Shown: positions 7,589 through 13,715 of the stretch, one piece after another
Layout of the letters: every line of letters begins with the position of its first letter
Numbering within the stretch: the stretch's first letter is position 1
NCBI GenBank assembly: GCA_028703215.1
Contig: JAQVNH010000008.1
Location: forward strand, 1-13,715
Direction: 5' to 3'
DNA from: Eubacteriales bacterium
GTDB lineage: Bacteria > Bacillota > Clostridia > Acetivibrionales > STF1-152
Length of the DNA stretch: 13,715 nt
The notes under the pieces: model-generated
Database searches by the model: none
Told to the model about the DNA's origin: nothing
Seen by the model: only the letters and a program-made list of their open reading frames with translations
Program-made: the position numbers and the translations under genes

Positions 7589-7644
7589 GGAAATGAGAAA
7601 TATTTATATAAGCAGGTAAAATATTATTTAAGGAGGACTTCGGA

Positions 7645-8445
7645 ATGACGTACATCAAGAAAACATTCAAGTTCCTGTTAAAGAATTATTTTATTGTTTT
7701 ACCCATTGTTGCCGCAGTATTTCTGTCTGCATTGATAATGGGCAGAGCCACTGCAAACGGGCTGGCACTCAACTGGTTCAGGGTCACGATCGCGCCGACC
7801 AAGCCTTTTGCCGTGCTGGGTCTTCTTTGGTCAGCCATTACTTCTCAGTATATGGGCATTCTGGGCATGCTGCTTATGATTGTTGCAGTTCCAGCCACGG
7901 TAGGAATGATATTTAAAGCCTCAGGCGGAAGAAAAGCGGCACTCAACGATATCGTCCCGTCGGTCAGCCAGCACATCGTTCAGTATTTGATATATTTGGC
8001 GGGAGTTATATTACTGGGCCTGGCGGGCGGATTGCTGGTTTTGATAATTGCACTTTTATTTGGACTTATATCTTTGTTACTCAAGGGATTCGGCATATTT
8101 CTTTTCGTGCTTGTACTGATAGCGCTTGGACTCGCATATCTTGCAATTACAGTGCTGCTGAGTTTTTGGATGCCTTCCATGCTTATTGACAATACAAACG
8201 TAGTGGATGGCGCAAAGTTGTCATACGCATATGCAAAGCCTTCATTTTGGGTGCTTGCAGGGAATATAATTCTGATAAACATAGCAGGAGCGCTCGCCGG
8301 GTGGCTGTTCGGGCTGATATTAGGATGGATACCTTTTATCGGCATGCTGCTCTCTGCAATCGTGCAGGCCTTAACAACGGTATTCATGACGACCTTCATA
8401 GTTCTGCTGTATCTTGAAAAAACGGGAAGAACAGTAACCGAATAA
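7645..8445 (+). CDS. Polytopic membrane protein of unknown function
   Basis: A 266-residue protein with about six hydrophobic segments (roughly residues 13-33, 60-88, 110-132, 134-170 as one or two spans, 200-235, 240-260). The N-terminus is short and basic (MTYIKKTFKFLLKN), so it is probably cytoplasmic. The overall pattern resembles the broad group of bacterial membrane proteins related to the DUF975 / glycerophosphodiester-phosphodiesterase membrane domain. The segment SMLIDNTNVVDGAKLSYAYAKPSFW recalls that group's conserved loop ('...A...S...K..FW'). A very strong AAGGAGG (7630-7636) precedes the ATG. It is third in line after the two peptidases, but nothing in it suggests peptide transport, and the link may only be shared transcription. 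Function unknown. Confidence 0.8.
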   Translation: MTYIKKTFKFLLKNYFIVLPIVAAVFLSALIMGRATANGLALNWFRVTIAPTKPFAVLGLLWSAITSQYMGILGMLLMIVAVPATVGMIFKASGGRKAALNDIVPSVSQHIVQYLIYLAGVILLGLAGGLLVLIIALLFGLISLLLKGFGIFLFVLVLIALGLAYLAITVLLSFWMPSMLIDNTNVVDGAKLSYAYAKPSFWVLAGNIILINIAGALAGWLFGLILGWIPFIGMLLSAIVQALTTVFMTTFIVLLYLEKTGRTVTE

Positions 8446-8474
8446 ACAGATAAACTAAAACCATCCGGAATGGA

Positions 8475-9362
8475 TCATTTAGAAACAGAACCTGATGATT
8501 GGCGCGTGCTTTCGATATACTTTTTCGGCGGCAGACCAAAGGCGCTTTTGAATGCCCTGATAAAGTTCGAGTAGTCGTTGAAGCCGCACATTCCGCAAAT
8601 ATAGTTGATGTTGGTATTTTCATTCAGAAGAGATTTGGCAAGTATCAGTCTTTTTTGCAGCACAAACTTGTGAAGGGTGAAGCCGGTATATTTTTTGAAT
8701 TCTCTTGCGAGATGGTATTTGCTGATAAAAAATTTCTTTGATATAGTTTCAAGTCCCAGTGGGGCTTCCAGATTATCGTTGATATAATCGACGATATTGC
8801 TGATGATGTCCCTGAAAACTATGTCTTTGCTGTCCGCACCGCTTTTAGCCTCGATGAAAGCCCTATTCACATGAAGGATGAAATCTACGACGGATATATC
8901 TCTGATAATATTGCTGCCGTAAGAAGAACTATTGCATGACTCCTCAAATTTACGAAGTATGTCCCTCATTTCTTTGAGCTGTTTGGGATTGGACCTGATA
9001 AGATTTGAGCCGATGATTTTGCTGGATTCGAAGCACATTCCCAGATTGGATTTTTCGGAGCTGTTATTCAAAAGATATTTCGGTTTGACCATCAGCATTA
9101 TTCTTTCGTAGGGCTTGCCGTTTTTTACGCTTACCTTATGCATGTCATTGCCGCGAATCAAAAGAATATCTCCGGGTTTCAGCTTATATATGCGTCCCTC
9201 CAGCTGATAAGTGATATCCCCTGAAAGGAACATATATATTTCATTGAAGTCGGGATCATGCTGTGCGATATCCATGATCTTGCGGTCCACACAATGAAAA
9301 TATTGAAAATCCGACGAGAGGAATGATTTCGTAGTTTTGACTTCATTTTTAGCAGCCGCCAC
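8475..9362 (-). CDS. AraC-family transcriptional regulator with cupin sensor domain
   Basis: A 295-residue regulator. Residues about 25-105 form a cupin-like sensor (FLSGDITYQLEGRIYKLKPGDILLIRGNDMHKV is the usual double beta-strand pattern), probably binding a small ligand. Residues about 185-290 hold two helix-turn-helix motifs: LETISKKFFISKYHLAREFKKYTG, then the AraC signature INYICGMCGFNDYSNFIRAFKSAFGLPPKKYI. The start is GTG at 9360-9362, with GGAGG (9369-9373) six bases upstream. It ends 29 bases from the convergent membrane protein gene and is divergent from mazG. A tandem 10-bp repeat in its own leader suggests autoregulation. Its targets are not evident; neither the membrane protein nor mazG is a typical AraC target. 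Confidence 0.92.
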   Translation of the reverse strand: MAAAKNEVKTTKSFLSSDFQYFHCVDRKIMDIAQHDPDFNEIYMFLSGDITYQLEGRIYKLKPGDILLIRGNDMHKVSVKNGKPYERIMLMVKPKYLLNNSSEKSNLGMCFESSKIIGSNLIRSNPKQLKEMRDILRKFEESCNSSSYGSNIIRDISVVDFILHVNRAFIEAKSGADSKDIVFRDIISNIVDYINDNLEAPLGLETISKKFFISKYHLAREFKKYTGFTLHKFVLQKRLILAKSLLNENTNINYICGMCGFNDYSNFIRAFKSAFGLPPKKYIESTRQSSGSVSK

Positions 9363-9371
9363 AATATACCT

Positions 9372-9394
9372 CCAACTGTAAGACCCAACTGTAA
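9372..9394 (-). repeat. Tandem 10-bp repeat in the araC leader (putative autoregulatory operator)
   Basis: CCAACTGTAA occurs at 9372-9381 and again at 9385-9394, an exact direct repeat with 13-bp period. It spans the region from the predicted transcription start to the ribosome binding site of the AraC-family gene; the first copy overlaps the GGAGG. Tandem direct half-sites are the usual AraC-type binding pattern. Confidence 0.55.
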
Positions 9395-9399
9395 AAGTA

Positions 9400-9429
9400 A
9401 TTATACACTAAGAATCACAAGATTTGCAA
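9400..9429 (-). promoter_or_regulatory. Promoter of the AraC-family regulator gene
   Basis: Minus strand: TTGCAA (9424-9429), 18-base spacer, perfect TATAAT (9400-9405). Transcription would start near 9393, at the edge of the tandem repeat. Confidence 0.62.
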
Positions 9430-9468
9430 TAAAACAAGCAATATTTGTTATTTTTAATGTAAAAATAG

Positions 9469-9477
9469 TGGTATACT
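9469..9477 (+). promoter_or_regulatory. Extended -10 promoter of the mazG operon
   Basis: TGgTATACT at 9469-9477 is an extended -10 element. The -35 is poor (TTATTT, 18-nt spacer). The leader is about 30-35 nt, ending in AGGAG (9504-9508). Confidence 0.55.
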
Positions 9478-9516
9478 GAAAAAGCATATATCCCATATCA
9501 TACAGGAGTTTTAAGC

Positions 9517-10356
9517 ATGAAAAAAGATAGATATTCCTATACAGATCTTTTGGAGATAATGAAAATATTGAAATCGGAAAAAGGCTGTCCCTGGGATAAA
9601 ATCCAAACACATGACAGTTTGAAAAGATATTTGATAGAAGAAACATACGAGGTGCTCGACGCAATCGATAAAAATGAGCCGAAAATGCTTTGTGAAGAGC
9701 TCGGAGACGTATTGCTGCAGATCGTATTCCACTCATTGATATCGGAGGAAAACGGAGACTTCACTATAGCGGATGTCGTTGATGGAATTTCCAGAAAAAT
9801 GGTCTCCAGACATACTCATGTTTTCGGAAATGCGACAGCAAAAACCCCCGGTGACGTGCTCGTAAACTGGGAGGCAATAAAGAAGAAGGAAAAGGGGCAG
9901 CAAACTACCGCAAGTGTTCTCGCGGATGTCCCCAAAAACCTGCCGGCACTCATGCGGAGCTGCAAGGTTCAAAGAATTGCAGCAAAGGCAGGATTTGACT
10001 GGGATGATGTTGAAGATGTTTTCAAAAAAATAAAAGAGGAAACCGACGAGCTGAAAGAAGCCTGCGGGAAAGGAGACAAAGAAAGCATAGCGGACGAATT
10101 AGGCGATATACTGTTTTCAGTCGTGAATCTTGCAAGGTTTCTAAATGTACAGCCGGAATTAGCTTTGACCGGAACGACAAACAAATTTATTGAGCGATTT
10201 GAATATGTGGAAAAAAAGACTGAAGAAAATGGTCTGAAAATGGATGCCATGACCCTTGAGGAGCTTGACAAGCTGTGGGAAGAAGCAAAATCAATATTGC
10301 CAAAGCATACTATCAAGGCCGGCAGCGAGGTGTCCGGAGAAAATCATGAGAGTTGA
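9517..10356 (+). CDS. mazG: Nucleoside triphosphate pyrophosphohydrolase MazG
   Basis: A 279-residue protein with two tandem MazG domains, as in E. coli MazG (about 263 residues). The first (about 12-110) has KGCPWDKIQTHDSLKRYLIEE and EELGDVLLQIVFH; the second (about 150-235) has KIKEETDELKEA and DELGDILFSVVNLARF. The EExxE and ExxD residues bind Mg2+. The enzyme splits NTPs to NMP and pyrophosphate, clearing non-canonical or excess nucleotides, and is linked to (p)ppGpp control in other bacteria. It lacks the N-terminal methyltransferase-like domain found in Bacillus YabN. It heads the conserved mazG-rqcP-divIC-S1 block, with rqcP overlapping its end by 11 bases. AGGAG lies eight bases before the ATG. 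Confidence 0.96.
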   Translation: MKKDRYSYTDLLEIMKILKSEKGCPWDKIQTHDSLKRYLIEETYEVLDAIDKNEPKMLCEELGDVLLQIVFHSLISEENGDFTIADVVDGISRKMVSRHTHVFGNATAKTPGDVLVNWEAIKKKEKGQQTTASVLADVPKNLPALMRSCKVQRIAAKAGFDWDDVEDVFKKIKEETDELKEACGKGDKESIADELGDILFSVVNLARFLNVQPELALTGTTNKFIERFEYVEKKTEENGLKMDAMTLEELDKLWEEAKSILPKHTIKAGSEVSGENHES

Positions 10357-10609
10357 CAAGTTTCTAAAAAATTCAAGAGTAATAAAAAGACGCACAGTGG
10401 CAAACGAGGCATGTTCAAACGGACGTGTCAAAATAAACGACAAAATTGCCAAGCCCGGAACCGAAGTACAGGTGGGTGATATAATAACTATTCGTTATGG
10501 AAGCCACAGCACAAGGCTCGAAGTACTCAGTATTGCCGATAATGTATCCAAGGCTGATTCAACAGGGATATATAAAGTCCTTCAGGACGAACAGACGAAG
10601 GATGTGTAG
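10346..10609 (+). CDS. rqcP: RqcP, S4-domain ribosome-associated quality control factor
   Basis: An 87-residue small basic protein that begins MRVDKFLKNSRVIKRRTVANEACSNGRVKIN, the S4 RNA-binding fold (residues 1-60) nearly in the form of Bacillus RqcP (YabO). RqcP binds stalled 50S subunits and helps RqcH add C-terminal alanine tails to the blocked peptide. I start at ATG 10346: GGAG (10336-10339) is six bases upstream and the homologue begins at this Met. A longer frame from 10256 exists but adds 30 unrelated residues inside mazG. The 11-base overlap with mazG implies coupled translation. The C-terminal GIYKVLQDE also matches the family. Confidence 0.93.
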   Translation: MRVDKFLKNSRVIKRRTVANEACSNGRVKINDKIAKPGTEVQVGDIITIRYGSHSTRLEVLSIADNVSKADSTGIYKVLQDEQTKDV

Positions 10610-10630
10610 ACAAAGGATCGAAACTAAATA

Positions 10631-10659
10631 TTGCAGTAAATCAAAAATCGTATTAGAAT
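10631..10659 (+). promoter_or_regulatory. Possible internal promoter for divIC
   Basis: TTGCAG (10631-10636), 17-base spacer, TAGAAT (10654-10659), in the 96-base gap between rqcP and divIC. It would let divIC and the S1 gene be expressed apart from mazG. Confidence 0.45.
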
Positions 10660-10705
10660 AAGTACGGTATCAGGCTTTAAAAGAACGCTCCGTATGGAGG
10701 ATCAC

Positions 10706-10984
10706 ATGAACAAAAGAAAAAGACCCGGATTGGGTGCACTGATTTTCCTTGCATTTGTGATTTATTTTTCCGTTACGCTGGTCAATCAGCAGAAGCTCTT
10801 AGATGTCAAAAAGGATCAGTATAGTTCCCTGCAAAGCAAGATCAGGGAGGAAAGCAGGATTTACAAGGAACTCCTCGATGATTTTGAAATGATAGGCACT
10901 GACGAATATATCGAGAAAATCGCGAGAGAAAAGCTTGGCATGGTCAAAAACAACGAAAAGATTTTTGTTGACATAAATAATTGA
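10706..10984 (+). CDS. divIC: Septum formation initiator DivIC/FtsB-like protein
   Basis: A 92-residue single-pass membrane protein. A short basic cytoplasmic tail (MNKRKRPG) leads to one transmembrane helix (about residues 9-26), a coiled coil (about 28-66, QQKLLDVKKDQYSSLQSKIREE onward) and the C-terminal family motif DEYIEKIAREKLGMVKNNEKIFVD. It is a divisome component that partners with DivIB/FtsQ and FtsL outside the membrane to trigger septal wall synthesis. The start is ATG 10706, with GGAGG (10696-10700) five bases upstream. An ATG at 10694 overlaps that site and is not used. Position between rqcP and the S1 gene matches the Firmicutes order, except that yabP and yabQ are missing just upstream. 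Confidence 0.93.
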   Translation: MNKRKRPGLGALIFLAFVIYFSVTLVNQQKLLDVKKDQYSSLQSKIREESRIYKELLDDFEMIGTDEYIEKIAREKLGMVKNNEKIFVDINN

Positions 10985-11010
10985 GATAGTTAAGGAGTGC
11001 ATTGATTTCT

Positions 11011-11421
11011 ATGCATCTGGAAGTCGGAAATATTGTTGAAGGTGTAGTGTCCGGGATAACCAAGTTTGGCGCTTTTATTAAGCTCCCGGATGGAGTAACC
11101 GGTCTGGTACACATTTCTGAGGTCGCAGATGGATATGTCAAGGATGTTTCGACCTATCTGAAAGAAAATCAAGTCGTTAAGGTTAAAGTTTTAACAGTTG
11201 AAGAGGGAGGGAAAATAGGCCTCTCAATTAAAAAAGCGCTTGAAAAGTCAGAGGAACATGCGACAAGGGCTGCTGCGGAATGGCGGACAGAGAAACCTCA
11301 GGAGTCTTCTTTTGAAGACAGGCTAAGCAGATTCATGAAGGACAGCGATGAGAAACAGCTTGATCTGAGAAAGAACACAGACTCTAAAAGAGGCGGAAGA
11401 AGCTACAGAAGAAACGGCTGA
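11011..11421 (+). CDS. S1-domain RNA-binding protein (YabR-like)
   Basis: A 136-residue protein with one S1 domain in residues 1-72: LEVGNIVEGVVSGITKFGAFIKLPDGVTGLVHISEVADGYVKDV and KVKVLTVEEGGKIGLSIKKA, close to Bacillus YabR. The rest (about 73-136) is charged, low-complexity and ends in SKRGGRSYRRNG, a likely extra RNA contact. Family function is poorly known; S1 folds bind single-stranded RNA and many act on the ribosome. Start choice: ATG 11011 matches the usual MxLEVG beginning but is 13 bases from AAGGAG (10992-10997); a TTG at 11002 would add three residues with a 4-base spacing. Either is possible. It is the last protein gene of the block, with tRNA-Leu 59 bases downstream. Confidence 0.9.
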   Translation: MHLEVGNIVEGVVSGITKFGAFIKLPDGVTGLVHISEVADGYVKDVSTYLKENQVVKVKVLTVEEGGKIGLSIKKALEKSEEHATRAAAEWRTEKPQESSFEDRLSRFMKDSDEKQLDLRKNTDSKRGGRSYRRNG

Positions 11422-11480
11422 TCAAATCAGGGAAATAGGCTAATTCAATATGGGGCTGATTGCTCAGTATGGCAAAATAT

Positions 11481-11569
11481 GCCGGAGTGGCGGAACTGGC
11501 AGACGCACAGGACTTAAAATCCTGCGGGACTTACCTCCCGTACGGGTTCGATTCCCGTCTCCGGCACCA
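11481..11569 (+). tRNA. tRNA-Leu (anticodon UAA)
   Basis: An 89-nt class II tRNA. The acceptor stem GCCGGAG pairs with CTCCGGC, the anticodon arm is CAGGA-CTTAAAA-TCCTG (anticodon TAA), the variable arm is long (CGGGA..TCCCG), and the T-arm is ACGGG-TTCGATT-CCCGT. CCA is encoded. No convincing separate promoter is seen in 11422-11480, so it may be read from the upstream operon and processed out. Confidence 0.96.
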
Positions 11570-11579
11570 TCGGTGTTGG

Positions 11580-11610
11580 CGGCTTCGGTGTAAAACCGGG
11601 CCGTTTTTTT
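11580..11610 (+). terminator. Rho-independent terminator after tRNA-Leu
   Basis: CGGC-T-(T)-CGGT (11580-11589) pairs with ACCG-G-GCCG (11595-11603), with one bulged base and one G-U pair, loop GTAAA, followed by seven Ts (11604-11610). It would end the mazG-to-tRNA transcript. Confidence 0.8.
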
Positions 11611-11710
11611 ATATAGGAAGATCAGGATCATATCAGATCCTGCGCGCGAACATAATTTTTCAAATAATATTCCTGAGTTACCTGAACTTATATAATTTCA
11701 ATATTTATTG

Positions 11711-11716
11711 TATAAT
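11711..11716 (+). promoter_or_regulatory. Possible promoter of the sensor/AraC regulator gene
   Basis: TATAAT at 11711-11716; the -35 at 17 bases is poor (TTATAT). A second TATAAT lies at 11691-11696. The stretch 11611-11796 holds no gene; apart from these boxes and a loose repeat (CCTGAGTTA / CCTGAACTTA, 11672-11690) I see nothing in it. Confidence 0.35.
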
Positions 11717-11808
11717 CGAATGTGACAGGATTCAACGGAAATAACTCTGGGGAGAGGCAAGCCGATTGCATGTGTGATATAAAATAAAAGACAACAGTGA
11801 GGGCTCAA

Positions 11809-12570
11809 ATGTCAGACGAACAAAATGAAATAATAAAATCATTTCAATCTCTTTCAGGCCAGGACGAACTGCTTTCAAAGGTTATAGAGTTTTTTCCTTA
11901 TCCCATCCAGGTCTATGACCCCGAAGGAACATCTGTCCTGGTCAATAAAGCCATATTAAAAGAGTACCACACAGTAGATCCGAATCTTGTTATCGGCAGG
12001 TATAATATATTCAAGGATCCTTCAATAATAGAATTAGGACAGATTGAGTCAGTGAAACGGGCTTTCAGCGGAGAAGTCGTTTATTTTAATGATGTCAGAG
12101 TGCCGTTGGAGGAGATAGCGGCACGATACGGAATCGAAGACTTCGATGTTGAGGCTGTGTATCAGGATATTACATTATTCCCGATATTTGATGACGATAA
12201 GCGTGTAATATACGTTGTTGCTCTTATGATCAACAGAAGGGTTTATCGCGGCAAAGAGGAAATTGAAAAGGCGAAAGAATACATCGAAAGACACTGGCTG
12301 GAAAAATTCAATGCCGACGAAATTGCAAAAGCGGCATATCTAAGCAAAGCTCACTTTACAAAGCTTTTCAAGAAGCATACCGGCGTAACCCCGCACGAAT
12401 ATTATGTCAATTATAAAATCGGCAAATTGAAGGATAAGCTGCGCGACACAAACCTGTCGATCGCTCAGGCATTCGCGGCCTGCAATATTGACTACAACGG
12501 ATATTCCGCCAAAGTATTCAAGGCAAAAACCGGTGTTTCCCCATCAAATTTCAGAATAAATATTGAGTAA
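11809..12570 (+). CDS. Sensor (PAS-like) plus AraC-type DNA-binding transcriptional regulator
   Basis: A 253-residue regulator. Residues about 20-145 look like a PAS-type sensor (FFPYPIQVYDPEGTSVLVNKAIL, then ITLFPIFDDDKRVIYVVALMINR, the usual last strands). A less usual insert (about 95-115, VPLEEIAARYGIEDFDVEA) sits between them. Residues about 150-253 are the AraC DNA-binding domain: FNADEIAKAAYLSKAHFTKLFKKHTGVTPHEYY is the first helix-turn-helix, and LSIAQAFAACNIDYNGYSAKVFKAKTGVSPSNFR the second. I start at ATG 11809, with GAGGG (11799-11803) five bases upstream; a GTG at 11797 would overlap that site. The ligand is unknown. The lipoprotein gene follows 239 bases later, and the gap holds repeated sites that could be this regulator's targets. 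Confidence 0.88.
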   Translation: MSDEQNEIIKSFQSLSGQDELLSKVIEFFPYPIQVYDPEGTSVLVNKAILKEYHTVDPNLVIGRYNIFKDPSIIELGQIESVKRAFSGEVVYFNDVRVPLEEIAARYGIEDFDVEAVYQDITLFPIFDDDKRVIYVVALMINRRVYRGKEEIEKAKEYIERHWLEKFNADEIAKAAYLSKAHFTKLFKKHTGVTPHEYYVNYKIGKLKDKLRDTNLSIAQAFAACNIDYNGYSAKVFKAKTGVSPSNFRINIE

Positions 12571-12595
12571 AAAATCCATAATTCAGATATTAAAA

Positions 12596-12737
12596 ATTCC
12601 CTATTTCAGTTATTCAAAGACATAATAAGCGCAAGCTCATCTGAGATTGGTTAATTTTTGTTGCAAAAAAAGCAGATTTTCGGCAAAAAAACATTTTTCT
12701 TACTAAATCCAATCATATTAGACATATTCCCTATTTC
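12596..12737. repeat. Pair of 12-bp direct repeats between the regulator and lipoprotein genes
   Basis: ATTCCCTATTTC occurs exactly at 12596-12607 and 12726-12737. Each copy is preceded by ATATTA (12587-12592 and 12715-12720) with a gap of 3 and 5 bases, so the motif is bipartite. The second copy lies about 73-84 bases before the lipoprotein start. The rest of the 239-base gap is A/T-rich with A- and T-runs; no clear terminator for the regulator gene is seen. Confidence 0.55.
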
Positions 12738-12809
12738 CGCAAAATTGTAAAATACGAGTGTGACTGTTGAGAAGAGAGTTCATACGACTTAAAAAAGAAG
12801 GAGTCGGAT

Positions 12810-13715
12810 ATGAAAAAGATTCTAGCGCTTCTATTGGTTGTTGTATTGCTGTTTTCGGGATGCTCCACAAAGGATAAACCCGAAGGGACTACATCAGCCG
12901 GCAAAAACACTGATACAGAGGCCGGTATCTCAACGGAAACCGGTTTTGAAGAAGGCTATGGAGCAGATGATCTGGAGGTTGTCATAGCAGAAGACCTCCC
13001 CGAATTGATGGAATTTGAGAGCAGAAGCATAGGAAATGCGACTTTTACTGTTGAAGCAAACAAAAGAGCAAAGCTGAAATACACAGCGGATGGGAAAGAA
13101 CAAAGCATAAGTGTCACGGACGATTCCGGTATCGAATGGATGCTTAAGATCCCAGGAAACGCACTTTTAAATGAAGAAGAGATCTCTATAACTCCCTTGA
13201 GCGGCATAGAGGTCGACAGCTTCCCGGGGGCGGAGTTCCACGGGATAATACTTAGACCTGACGGACTGGAGTTTATTACAAGCTCAAATGTTATTGTTAA
13301 AAAAGCAGGGGAAACAATAGAAGGTGTAATTCTCACCGGAAAACATGACGGTTCCGAGATCGTCTTAGCTCCGGCAGAACAGTCTGAGGGAGGTATAAAG
13401 GCACCGGTACAGCATTTCAGCACTATATTGTTTCTGCCTAAAAATGATCTGTCATTTATCAAACTTCAGTCAATAGCACTGGAGCAGTACGAAGAAGCCC
13501 TTGAAGAAGCGGAAGAGCTTCTTAAAAAACCGCTGTCAGTCCTTGCGCCTCCGTCGATCAGCCTGGAATGCATGAATGAAGAAAAGGAACAACAAATAAA
13601 AGAATACTCTGACACAGTGTTAAAAGAAGAGGAAGAGGTACTGTCAAAATTCATAGCGGCAGATAAAGGCATGTGGAGCACTTTTGAGAGTGTGGAAATG
13701 AATGATGCTGTGATA
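12810..13715 (+). CDS. Lipoprotein with ZU5-like beta domain (3' end beyond window)
   Basis: An open frame of 302 codons with no stop before the window end. The N-terminus is a lipoprotein signal: MKK, hydrophobic core ILALLLVVVLLF, then FSGC with Cys18 as the lipid-modified residue. A Thr/Gly/Glu-rich linker (about 20-50) follows. Residues about 95-205 (DSGIEWMLKIPGNALLNEEE, ISITPLSGIE, FHGIILRPDGLEF, VQHFSTILF) resemble the ZU5-like beta domains of bacterial surface proteins, where a 'P.GAL....I..TP' strand precedes 'G..L.PDGL.F'; this is from memory of the pattern, not a search. The remainder (about 215-302) is Glu-rich and helical. AAGGAG (12798-12803) lies six bases before the ATG. It is probably anchored outside the membrane. 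Function unknown. Confidence 0.85.
   Translation, partial: MKKILALLLVVVLLFSGCSTKDKPEGTTSAGKNTDTEAGISTETGFEEGYGADDLEVVIAEDLPELMEFESRSIGNATFTVEANKRAKLKYTADGKEQSISVTDDSGIEWMLKIPGNALLNEEEISITPLSGIEVDSFPGAEFHGIILRPDGLEFITSSNVIVKKAGETIEGVILTGKHDGSEIVLAPAEQSEGGIKAPVQHFSTILFLPKNDLSFIKLQSIALEQYEEALEEAEELLKKPLSVLAPPSISLECMNEEKEQQIKEYSDTVLKEEEEVLSKFIAADKGMWSTFESVEMNDAVI

Noticed and set aside
7580..7608. Possible promoter before the membrane protein gene (TTGAAA and a TATATA-like box), and a GAAATAGGGAAAT string resembling the reverse of the 12-bp repeat at 12596
   Set aside because: Spacing and -10 match are poor, and the string overlaps the aminopeptidase stop codon; read as chance.
8446..8474. Terminator between the convergent membrane protein and AraC-family genes
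   Set aside because: Only a 4-bp CCAT/ATGG stem with no T-run on either strand; no supportable terminator in the 29-base gap.
10256..10345. N-terminal extension of rqcP by 30 residues
   Set aside because: Entirely within mazG coding sequence, unlike any S4 protein; the ATG at 10346 has a good ribosome site and matches the family start.
11460..11744. Plus-strand frame of 94 codons containing AGVAELADAQDLKSCGTYLPYGFDSRL
   Set aside because: This is the well-known false translation of a tRNA-Leu gene; the frame covers tRNA-Leu(UAA) and its terminator.
12956..13462. Minus-strand frame of 168 codons
   Set aside because: Antisense shadow of the lipoprotein gene; Ser/Pro-rich translation without family features. 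The plus-strand frame has a signal peptide and ribosome binding site.
1..13715. CRISPR array, insertion sequence, prophage or toxin-antitoxin system
   Set aside because: No regularly spaced repeats, transposase or integrase motifs, or small paired toxin-like frames were seen. MazG here is the two-domain housekeeping enzyme, not evidence for a MazEF system.

Overview
The window is ordinary-looking chromosomal DNA of a low-to-mid GC Gram-positive anaerobe, most likely a member of the Clostridia. Three things point there: strong AGGAGG-type ribosome binding sites, sigma-A-like promoters with TATAAT boxes (several of the extended TGnTATAAT type), and the conserved Firmicutes block mazG - rqcP - divIC - S1-domain protein. 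No insertion sequence, phage gene, CRISPR array or plasmid function is visible.

Layout. (1) Positions 1-58, minus strand: the first codons of a NagD-type HAD phosphatase, divergent from (2) a tight four-gene plus-strand operon at 297-4225. That operon encodes an FMN-dependent alpha-hydroxy-acid dehydrogenase-like protein with a four-cysteine N-terminal motif, a xylose-isomerase-like TIM-barrel protein, and the two halves of a split transketolase. It looks like a small carbohydrate or sugar-acid route whose substrate cannot be read from sequence. (3) A 15-bp terminator hairpin shared with a convergent tRNA-Arg(CCU). (4) A peptide-use operon at 4654-8445: oligoendopeptidase F, an M29 aminopeptidase, then a polytopic membrane protein. 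(5) A convergent AraC-family regulator (8475-9362, minus) with a tandem repeat in its leader. (6) The housekeeping block at 9517-11421: MazG nucleotide pyrophosphohydrolase, the RqcP ribosome-quality-control factor, the DivIC/FtsB-like divisome protein and a YabR-like S1 protein. It is followed by tRNA-Leu(UAA) and a terminator. The sporulation genes yabP and yabQ, usually between rqcP and divIC in spore-formers, are absent. (7) A sensor-plus-AraC regulator at 11809-12570. (8) A lipoprotein (12810 to the window end, open at its 3' side) with a ZU5-like beta domain. The gap between (7) and (8) carries a repeated 12-bp motif.

The most interesting parts are the uncharacterised dehydrogenase/TIM-barrel/transketolase operon, in which the dehydrogenase lacks the family's substrate-carboxylate arginine; the missing yabPQ pair; and the regulator/lipoprotein pair with its bipartite repeats. 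Nothing here is clearly a new class of biological system. All function calls were made by reading motifs, without database searches.
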